A stretch of 64,000 nt of DNA, from NCBI RefSeq assembly GCF_001654865.1, contig NZ_LXEO01000007.1, positions 79,474-143,473 on the forward strand, written 5' to 3'. Below the pieces are notes generated by a model, which did no database searches, was not told the origin of the DNA, and saw nothing but the letters and a program-made list of their open reading frames with translations. Numbering within the stretch: position 1 is the first letter of the stretch; every line of letters begins with the position of its first letter. The position numbers were made by a program, and so were the translations under genes. This document shows positions 57,777-64,000 of this stretch, piece after piece. This DNA comes from Buttiauxella noackiae ATCC 51607. GTDB taxonomy: Bacteria > Pseudomonadota > Gammaproteobacteria > Enterobacterales > Enterobacteriaceae.

Positions 57777-59204
57777 ATGTCTGTCACTCCAAAGTACAGC
57801 ACAAAACAACGTGCGCAAGACCGAGCCCGCATCCTCCAGATTCTATTAACCAATAAAGCCGTTGCCACAGGCATTCTGGGCAGGTTGCCGCAACCCGATG
57901 CCCATACTCCCGAGCAGGATATTTCGGAGATAGCCACGCTGGTGGCAAGACTCCCCGCAGCCGATCTTGCTGATGTATTGGAAGCTCTGCCCACGGAAGA
58001 ACGCCATGCGTTATGGCGTCTGATCAAAGATGATCAGCGCGGCAAGATATTAATTGAAGCCTCGGAAACCGTCTGGGATGACCTGATTGAAGGGATGAGC
58101 GATAAAGCGCTGCTCAATATCATTCGTCCGCTGGATATAGACGACCAGATTTACCTTGCGCAATATCTGCCGCGCGACTTGATGGGGCGTTTGTTGGCAA
58201 CCATGCCACAGGAACAACGCGCCCGTGTCAGGCAAGTGCTGCGCTACGAAAAGCACAGTGTTGGTGCGATTATGGATTTCGAAGTTATCACCGTGCGGGC
58301 GGATGTGACGCTTGCGGTGGTACAGCGATTCCTACGTTTACGTGGCAAAGTGCCGCAAAACACCGATAAAGTTTTTGTCACCACGCGGGATAAAACGCTG
58401 CTTGGTGAGCTGGGGTTAACCACCATCTTACTGCATGCTCCGCAGACGCTGGTCATGAGCGTAATGGACGACAACCCAACCTGTTTTGCTCCGGAAGACA
58501 ACGACGAAGTTGCTGCGCGCACATTTGAACGCGATGACTTAGTCAGTGCGGCGGTTATTGATAGCAGCGGCAAACTCATTGGCCGCCTGACGATTGATGA
58601 GATCGTTGATGTGGTTTACGAAGAAACCGACAACGATTTGCGCCGTATGGGTGGCTTGAGCGCAGAAGAAGATGTGTTTGCTCCGGTTAGTAAAGCGGTT
58701 AAAGCGCGCTGGGCGTGGCTGGCAATAAATTTGTGCACCGCGTTTATCGCCTCACGCGTTATCGGGCTGTTTGAACACACCATTTCTCAGTTGGTTGCAC
58801 TGGCTTCTTTGATGCCGATAGTTGCAGGTATCGGCGGTAATACCGGTAACCAAACCATTACCATGATTGTGCGGGCGCTGGCGCTGCAACATATCCAGCC
58901 GGGAAACTTCTCCTTTTTGGTATTGCGTGAACTGGGCGTGGCCTTGTTTAACGGAATTATCTGGGGCGGTGTCATGGGATGCGTCACCTGGCTGCTCTAC
59001 GACGACCTCGCGTTGGGCGGTGTGATGACACTTGCGATGGTCCTCAATCTTCTGGTTGCATCGCTAATGGGCGTGCTAATCCCGATGATCATGATGCGTT
59101 TGGGAAAAGACCCTGCAGTCGGCTCGAGCGTACTGATTACCGCCATCACCGACACGGGTGGTTTCTTTATTTTTCTTGGGCTTGCGACAATATTTTTGCT
59201 GTAG
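57777..59204 (+). CDS. mgtE: Magnesium transporter MgtE
   Basis: Mg2+ channel/transporter of the inner membrane. It has 475 residues: an MgtE N-domain (about 40-145), two CBS domains (about 150-275), a plug-helix region and five C-terminal transmembrane helices with GIGGNTGNQT and MPIVAGIGG, typical of the MgtE pore. E. coli K-12 lacks mgtE, so this is an accessory gene relative to it. I see no magnesium riboswitch in the short upstream region, which is mostly REP sequence. Confidence 0.93.
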   Translation: MSVTPKYSTKQRAQDRARILQILLTNKAVATGILGRLPQPDAHTPEQDISEIATLVARLPAADLADVLEALPTEERHALWRLIKDDQRGKILIEASETVWDDLIEGMSDKALLNIIRPLDIDDQIYLAQYLPRDLMGRLLATMPQEQRARVRQVLRYEKHSVGAIMDFEVITVRADVTLAVVQRFLRLRGKVPQNTDKVFVTTRDKTLLGELGLTTILLHAPQTLVMSVMDDNPTCFAPEDNDEVAARTFERDDLVSAAVIDSSGKLIGRLTIDEIVDVVYEETDNDLRRMGGLSAEEDVFAPVSKAVKARWAWLAINLCTAFIASRVIGLFEHTISQLVALASLMPIVAGIGGNTGNQTITMIVRALALQHIQPGNFSFLVLRELGVALFNGIIWGGVMGCVTWLLYDDLALGGVMTLAMVLNLLVASLMGVLIPMIMMRLGKDPAVGSSVLITAITDTGGFFIFLGLATIFLL

Positions 59205-59283
59205 GAATGGCAGTGCTGAAACGTACAATGAGGAAATTATCCGAACTTACCACCTTTAAGTTCTGTAATTTACCCCTTAGCAT

Positions 59284-59307
59284 CGTTATATTATGTAATA
59301 CATAACG
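59284..59307 (+). promoter_or_regulatory. ModE operator upstream of modA
   Basis: CGTTATAT-TATGTAA-TACATAACG is a near-perfect palindrome matching the ModE-molybdate consensus. It lies 19 bases before the modA start and would repress modABC when molybdate is plentiful. modE itself, adjacent in E. coli, is not in the window. Confidence 0.88.
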
Positions 59308-59326
59308 AAATGCAATGGAGATAAAT

Positions 59327-60103
59327 ATGTCTAAGCAGTGGATCCGTCTGGCATTAGGTGCGGCGTTGAGCGTCACAATATCCGCGCAGGCATTTGCCGA
59401 TAACAGCAAAGTTACCGTTTTCGCAGCAGCATCCTTAACTAATGCGATGCAGGATATTGCGACGCAGTATCAGAAAGGTAAGAGCGTCGAAATCGCATCG
59501 TCTTTCGCTTCATCTTCAACGCTTGCCCGCCAGATTGAAGCAGGTGCTCCTGCTGATTTATTCATTTCTGCTGACCAGAAATGGATGGATTATGCGGTAA
59601 GCAAAGATGCTATCAAAACTGATACCCGTGAAACGTTGCTTGGCAACAGCCTTGTGGTTGTAGCACCGAAAGCCAGTAAAATTGGTGATGTGACCATCAA
59701 CGCAAAAACCGATTGGGCCTCATTACTGAAAGGTGGCCGTCTTGCAGTAGGCGATCCTGACCATGTTCCTGCTGGCATTTACGCTAAAGAAGCACTGCAA
59801 AAATTAGGTGCGTGGGATACGCTATCACCGAAATTGGCTCCGGCAGAAGACGTGCGTGGCGCACTGGCGCTGGTTGAACGTGATGAAGCACCACTGGGTA
59901 TCGTTTACGGCTCTGACGCCGTTGCCAGCAAAGGCGTGAAAGTAGTGGGTACTTTCCCTGAAGATTCGCACAAGAAAGTGGAATACCCAATTGCTATTGT
60001 GAAAGGCCACGACAATCCAACAGTTAGCGCGTTTTACACTTATCTGAAAGGACCGGAAGCAGCAGCTATCTTCCAACGTTACGGATTTACGACAATCAAA
60101 TGA
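59327..60103 (+). CDS. modA: Molybdate-binding periplasmic protein ModA
   Basis: Captures molybdate or tungstate for ModBC. It has 258 residues (257 in E. coli), with a signal peptide ending SAQAFA-DN. Ligand-binding stretches are VFAAASLTNAM, SFASSSTLARQI and ADQKWMD. I chose ATG 59327 because the ATG 12 bases earlier contains its ribosome site (GGAG). It overlaps modB by four bases. Confidence 0.96.
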   Translation: MSKQWIRLALGAALSVTISAQAFADNSKVTVFAAASLTNAMQDIATQYQKGKSVEIASSFASSSTLARQIEAGAPADLFISADQKWMDYAVSKDAIKTDTRETLLGNSLVVVAPKASKIGDVTINAKTDWASLLKGGRLAVGDPDHVPAGIYAKEALQKLGAWDTLSPKLAPAEDVRGALALVERDEAPLGIVYGSDAVASKGVKVVGTFPEDSHKKVEYPIAIVKGHDNPTVSAFYTYLKGPEAAAIFQRYGFTTIK

Positions 60104-60792
60104 TATTGACCGATCCCGAATTGCAGGCAGTTCTGCTGAGCCTGAAAGTTTCCACTCTTGCGGTGCTATTTAGTCTTCCTTTTGGGATCTTCTTTGCCTG
60201 GGTACTGGTGCGATGCCGGTTCCCGGGTAAAGCCTTACTCGACAGTATTATCCATCTTCCATTAGTGCTTCCCCCCGTAGTCGTTGGTTATTTATTGCTG
60301 ATTGCGATGGGTAGACGTGGCGTGATTGGTGCGTGGATATATGATGTTTTCGGGATAACTTTTGCCTTCAGCTGGCGCGGGGCGGTGCTCGCCGCGGCGG
60401 TGATGTCCTTCCCACTGATGGTGCGAGCAATTCGCCTTGCGCTCGAAGGTGTGGATATGAAACTCGAACAGGCTGCGCGCACATTAGGTGCCGGGCGCTG
60501 GCGAGTGTTTTGTACCATCACGCTCCCTCTGACATTACCCGGCATTATTGCCGGAACGGTGCTGGCATTTGCCCGTTCACTTGGTGAATTCGGCGCCACA
60601 ATTACCTTCGTTTCCAATATTCCGGGTGAAACTCGTACTATTCCTTCGGCAATGTATACCCTGATTCAAACGCCAGGTGGCGAAAGTGCAGCCGCACGAT
60701 TGTGCGTGATTTCTATCGTACTGGCACTGGTGTCTTTGCTGGTGGCTGAATGGTTAGCGCGCCAGAGCCGTAAACGGATAGGGGCACTGTAA
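60100..60792 (+). CDS. modB: Molybdate ABC transporter permease ModB
   Basis: A 230-residue inner-membrane permease (229 in E. coli) with five to six helices and the EAA-type coupling loop [15 protein letters not shown]. It overlaps modA by four bases and modC by one (TAATG), so the operon is tightly coupled. Confidence 0.96.
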   Translation: MILTDPELQAVLLSLKVSTLAVLFSLPFGIFFAWVLVRCRFPGKALLDSIIHLPLVLPPVVVGYLLLIAMGRRGVIGAWIYDVFGITFAFSWRGAVLAAAVMSFPLMVRAIRLALEGVDMKLEQAARTLGAGRWRVFCTITLPLTLPGIIAGTVLAFARSLGEFGATITFVSNIPGETRTIPSAMYTLIQTPGGESAAARLCVISIVLALVSLLVAEWLARQSRKRIGAL

Positions 60793-61850
60793 TGCTGGAG
60801 CTAAACTTTGTTCAGACGTTGGGTGATCATCGTCTGGCGATCAACGAAACCTTGCCAGGGCAGGGGATTACTGCGGTATTTGGCGTTTCAGGTGCAGGAA
60901 AGACTTCGCTGATTAACGCGATAAGTGGCCTGACGCATCCGCAGCAAGGGCGAATTGTACTGAACGATCGCGTATTAAGTGATGCTGAAAACAAGCGTTT
61001 CCTGGCGCCTGAAAAACGCCGCATTGGTTATGTGTTTCAGGATGCGCGTTTGTTCCCGCACTACCGTGTACGTGGAAATCTGAAATACGGTATGCCAAGA
61101 AGTGCCGCCGGGCAGTTTGATAAATTAGTCGCTTTACTGGGTATTGAACCTTTACTGGAACGCTTCCCCTGGAGTTTGTCAGGTGGTGAAAAACAGCGTG
61201 TAGCAATTGGCCGCGCTCTTTTGACGTCTCCTGAACTGTTACTGTTAGATGAGCCGTTAGCCTCGCTGGATATCCCGCGTAAGCGCGAATTGCTGCCGTA
61301 TCTGCAACGCCTGGCGCGTGAAATTAACATTCCGATGCTATATGTCAGCCACTCGCTGGAAGAGATCCTGCATCTGGCGGATAAAGTGCTGGTGCTCGAT
61401 GGCGGCGAAGTGAAATCGTTTGGCAATCTGGAGGAGGTATGGGGGAGCAGCGTTATGCACCCATGGCTGCCAAAAGAGCAGCAAAGTAGCGTGCTGAAAG
61501 TGACGGTGCTGGAACACCATCCACATTACGCTATGACGGCACTGGCGCTCGGCGATCAGCATTTATGGGTGAATAAACTGGAAAGCCCACTGCAGTCATC
61601 ATTGCGCATTCGCATTCAGGCGTCAGACGTTTCATTGATTCTCCAGCCGCCGGTAAACAGCAGTATTCGTAACGTGTTGCGTGCCAGGGTTGCACAGTGC
61701 TACGACGATGAAGGGCAGGTTGAAGTGCAGCTGGAAGTGGGTTCAAGAACACTTTGGGCGAGAATTAGCCCGTGGGCGCGGGATGAGTTAAAGATAAAAC
61801 CGGGTCAGTGGCTATACGCGCAAATTAAGAGTGTTTCAATAACCGCGTAA
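60792..61850 (+). CDS. modC: Molybdate ABC transporter ATPase ModC
   Basis: A 352-residue ATPase, as in E. coli. It has Walker A GVSGAGKT (31-38), signature LSGGEKQR (129-136), Walker B LLLLDEP (149-155) and a C-terminal Mop-like domain (about 290-352) that binds molybdate. It is the end of modABC, followed by a REP element. Confidence 0.97.
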   Translation: MLELNFVQTLGDHRLAINETLPGQGITAVFGVSGAGKTSLINAISGLTHPQQGRIVLNDRVLSDAENKRFLAPEKRRIGYVFQDARLFPHYRVRGNLKYGMPRSAAGQFDKLVALLGIEPLLERFPWSLSGGEKQRVAIGRALLTSPELLLLDEPLASLDIPRKRELLPYLQRLAREINIPMLYVSHSLEEILHLADKVLVLDGGEVKSFGNLEEVWGSSVMHPWLPKEQQSSVLKVTVLEHHPHYAMTALALGDQHLWVNKLESPLQSSLRIRIQASDVSLILQPPVNSSIRNVLRARVAQCYDDEGQVEVQLEVGSRTLWARISPWARDELKIKPGQWLYAQIKSVSITA

Positions 61851-61855
61851 AAAAT

Positions 61856-61931
61856 TAGGTCGGATGTCGCTAACGCTAATCCGACCTACGAGCCGGGTTT
61901 TGTAGGGGGATAAGCGGTTAGCGCCATCCAC
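61856..61931. repeat. REP pair between modC and ybhA
   Basis: AGGTCGGATGTCGCTAACGC (61858-61877) continues to TAATCCGACCT, and a partial inverted unit GGGGATAAGCGGTTAGCGCC follows. It fills the convergent gap; no separate terminator was seen. Confidence 0.75.
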
Positions 61932-61944
61932 CGTTTTCTGACGG

Positions 61945-62763
61945 CTACAGCAAATACTTATAAATCGTCTTGGCAATGCCTGTCTCCAGGTTAGTGCCGA
62001 TCACCAAATCTGCGCGTGCTTTAATTGCGTCATCGGCGTTACCCATTGCAACACCCAGGCCTGCGCTTTCCAGCATGCTCAGATCGTTAAAGTTATCGCC
62101 AAATGCCATCACCTGATTCATTGATAAACCTTGTGATTCAACCCACTTCGCCAGGCGATTACCTTTACTGTTGCCGCTTTGTGCCACATCGACCTGATCA
62201 TGCCATGACCACTCGCACGTCAGGCCAAGCTGCTGCTCAACGACCTGAGTAAAGTTTTGCAGTTTCACCGTGTCTTCATCGGTAAGGGCAAATTTCCAGA
62301 TTGCATCAACGTCGTAAGCCGCTTCGCGCAGTGAATTAACATGGCGGAAAACAGGACGCTGCGATTCAGGTAACGATTTCGCCCAGTTTTCGGCACGCAA
62401 AACGTGGCCGGTAGGCTCTTGATACAGCATGGCGTCATCAACATACATCAGCCCATGAACGTTGTGGGTATCCAGTAAGTCAATTAACTGATTTGCTTGC
62501 TGAGGTTGTAATGGATCGGACTCAAGCACCTTTTTCGCATGATAATCATACAAATAAGTGCCATTACAGCAAATTGCAGGTGTATCCAGGGTCAGTGCCT
62601 GATAAAAAGGATGGATGGCAACGTGATGACGGCCCGTCACGATGACAACTTTGAAGCCTGCGTCACGTGCGCGTTGTAAAGCTGTCAGTGATTCAGGAAG
62701 AATGGTTTTTTGCGGTGTCAGCAATGTGCCGTCAAGATCAAGGGCGATTACGCGATAAGTCAT
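61945..62763 (-). CDS. ybhA: HAD-family sugar/pyridoxal phosphatase YbhA
   Basis: A 272-residue Cof-type HAD hydrolase, as in E. coli, with nucleophile Asp9 and acid Asp11 (LDLDGTLL), motif II VTGRHH, the Lys in KGNRLAKW and motif IV FGDNFNDLSML. E. coli YbhA dephosphorylates pyridoxal phosphate and several sugar phosphates. It is divergent from pgl, as in E. coli. Confidence 0.95.
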   Translation of the reverse strand: MTYRVIALDLDGTLLTPQKTILPESLTALQRARDAGFKVVIVTGRHHVAIHPFYQALTLDTPAICCNGTYLYDYHAKKVLESDPLQPQQANQLIDLLDTHNVHGLMYVDDAMLYQEPTGHVLRAENWAKSLPESQRPVFRHVNSLREAAYDVDAIWKFALTDEDTVKLQNFTQVVEQQLGLTCEWSWHDQVDVAQSGNSKGNRLAKWVESQGLSMNQVMAFGDNFNDLSMLESAGLGVAMGNADDAIKARADLVIGTNLETGIAKTIYKYLL

Positions 62764-62805
62764 TTAGGGTTCCAGTCAAATTCAGAATCATAGGGCCTGT
62801 GCCGA

Positions 62806-62916
62806 TGTTACACCCAAGATACTTCGAGATGCAGGAAGGCAGCAAGTGAAGGAATTCCGATGAGCTTACTCAAGTAAGTGATTTGGGTGACTGAACGTAG
62901 ACAACGCACTACCCTT
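62806..62916. repeat. Diverged ERIC-like element between ybhA and pgl
   Basis: It contains GAGCTTACTCAAGTAAGTGA and TTGGGTGACTGAACG, similar to the ERIC core but with substitutions. The ends ACACCCAAGATACTTCGAGA and CACTACCC are degraded. It lies in the shared promoter region of ybhA and pgl. Confidence 0.7.
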
Positions 62917-62954
62917 ATGATTATTACTCAAGACGTTGGGAGGAGAGAGATTTC

Positions 62955-63953
62955 ATGAAACAAACAGTCTATACCGCCAGCCCGGAAAGCCAGCAAATTC
63001 ACGTCTGGCAGCTTAACCCTGGTGGTGAGCTTACGCTTGTGCAGGTCGTTGATGTACCAGGCCAGGTTCAGCCAATGGTTATCAGTCCTGACAAACGTTA
63101 CCTGTATGTGGGTGTGCGCCCTGAGTTTCGCGTTATCGCCTATCGTATTACACCAGATGATGGCTCACTCACCGAGGCGGGTGTCACGGCAATCCCTGGC
63201 AGCCCAACGCACATTTCTACCGACCATCAGGGCCGTTTCCTGTTCAGCGCTTCTTATAATTCAGGCAGCGTAAGCGTTGTTAGTCTTGCCAACGATGGCC
63301 TGCCAGGTGAAGTTGTTGATGTGATTGAAGGGCTGGAAGGTTGCCACTCAGCCAATATCACCCCGGACAACCGCACACTTTGGGTTCCGGCACTGAAACA
63401 AGATCGCATTTGCCAGTTTACTTTGTCTGACGATGGCCATCTGGTTGCGCAGACTCCGGCAGAGGTGACCACCGTGGAAGGCGCTGGCCCGCGTCACATG
63501 GCGTTCCATCCAAATCAAAATTACGCATACTGTGTCAATGAGCTTAATGGTTCTGTTGATGTCTGGGAGCTGAAAAACGCCAACGGCAAAATTGAATGTG
63601 TGCAGACGCTCGATATGATGCCTCCGGGCTTCTCCGATACTCGCTGGGGCGCAGATATTCACATTACACCTGATGGTTGTCATCTCTACACCTGTGACCG
63701 TACTGCCAGCATCATCACGGTATTTAGCGTCTCAGAAGATGGCAGCGTTATTGCAGTGGAAGGCTATCAGCCTACTGAAACGCAACCGCGTGGCTTCAAT
63801 ATTGACCACAGCGGTAAATACCTGATTGCCGCAGGTCAGAAATCGCATCACATCGCGGTTTATCAAATTACTGGTGAACAAGGTTTACTGGAAAAGAAAG
63901 GCCGTTATGCAGTCGGCCAGGGGCCGATGTGGGTGGTCGTAAACGCACACTAA
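62955..63953 (+). CDS. pgl: 6-phosphogluconolactonase (beta-propeller type)
   Basis: Hydrolyses 6-phosphogluconolactone in the oxidative pentose phosphate pathway. It has 332 residues (331 in E. coli), with repeated propeller-blade patterns ([50 protein letters not shown]). A GGGAGGAGAGA ribosome site precedes the ATG. Confidence 0.97.
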   Translation: MKQTVYTASPESQQIHVWQLNPGGELTLVQVVDVPGQVQPMVISPDKRYLYVGVRPEFRVIAYRITPDDGSLTEAGVTAIPGSPTHISTDHQGRFLFSASYNSGSVSVVSLANDGLPGEVVDVIEGLEGCHSANITPDNRTLWVPALKQDRICQFTLSDDGHLVAQTPAEVTTVEGAGPRHMAFHPNQNYAYCVNELNGSVDVWELKNANGKIECVQTLDMMPPGFSDTRWGADIHITPDGCHLYTCDRTASIITVFSVSEDGSVIAVEGYQPTETQPRGFNIDHSGKYLIAAGQKSHHIAVYQITGEQGLLEKKGRYAVGQGPMWVVVNAH

Positions 63954-63979
63954 TCATTTGATGATTAGGCATAAAAAAA
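63952..63979. terminator. Hairpin after pgl and start of a second terminator at the window edge
   Basis: CTAATCAT-TTG-ATGATTAG forms an 8-bp stem over the pgl stop. It is followed by seven A's and CCTCGCGA, which looks like the tail of a minus-strand terminator continuing past the window. Its stem partner is cut off, so this is tentative. Confidence 0.45.
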
Positions 63980-64000
63980 CCTCGCGATGGCGCAATGCCG

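Noticed and set aside
1..64000. CRISPR arrays, tRNA/rRNA genes, prophage, integrons or insertion sequences
   Set aside because: No regularly spaced repeats, no tRNA-like cloverleaf that I could recognise, and no transposase or integrase product was seen. The repeats present are REP/BIME and ERIC elements.

Overview
The window is chromosomal DNA from a gammaproteobacterium of the family Enterobacteriaceae. Most proteins match Escherichia coli families closely in length and motif. The window also has MicF, a ChiX pairing site, REP/BIME repeats and ERIC elements. It is not E. coli or Salmonella: gene order is rearranged, tctCBA-tctDE, mgtE and an ASCH-domain gene sit where E. coli has other genes, and GyrA residue 83 is Thr. 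A Buttiauxella- or Kluyvera-like genus is a guess; the sequence alone does not settle it. I found no tRNA, rRNA, CRISPR array, prophage or insertion sequence.

Layout. 1-10.4 kb: end of nagE, glnS, the chitoporin pair chiP-chiQ, fur and fldA, ybfE-ybfF, and seqA-pgm. This is the E. coli 15-minute order. 10.4-18.9 kb: kdpFABC-kdpDE (K+ uptake and its two-component system) and ybfA. 19-20.5 kb: a phosphoethanolamine-transferase-like membrane enzyme. 20.7-28.8 kb: elaA, elaB and menFDHBCE (menaquinone synthesis). 28.8-34 kb: the tricarboxylate transporter tctCBA and its regulators tctDE. 34-44.5 kb: yfaZ, a cinA-like gene, nrdA-nrdB-yfaE (class Ia ribonucleotide reductase), ubiG, gyrA and an ASCH-domain gene. 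44.6-52.9 kb: rcsC, rcsB-rcsD (Rcs phosphorelay), micF and ompC. 53-57.6 kb: apbE, ada-alkB (alkylation repair) and yojI. 57.8-64 kb: mgtE, modABC (molybdate uptake), ybhA and pgl.

The main structural observation is that the elaA-to-yojI block belongs near minute 51 in E. coli. Here it lies, inverted relative to its flanks, between two minute-15 to 17 blocks (kdp/ybfA and modABC/pgl). A phosphoethanolamine-transferase gene marks one junction and mgtE the other. Two nested inversions around the replication terminus would explain this.

Regulatory DNA is well preserved. I see a KdpE box, a ModE operator, paired DnaA and NrdR boxes at nrdA, NagC-like and CRP-like sites at chiP, and OmpR-type sites at ompC. 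I found no convincing new multi-gene system. The points most worth a second look are the rearrangement, a bidirectional terminator apparently split by a BIME, a terminator-like hairpin between nrdA and nrdB, the upstream frame fused to fur, and a possibly relocated LexA site at ybfE.
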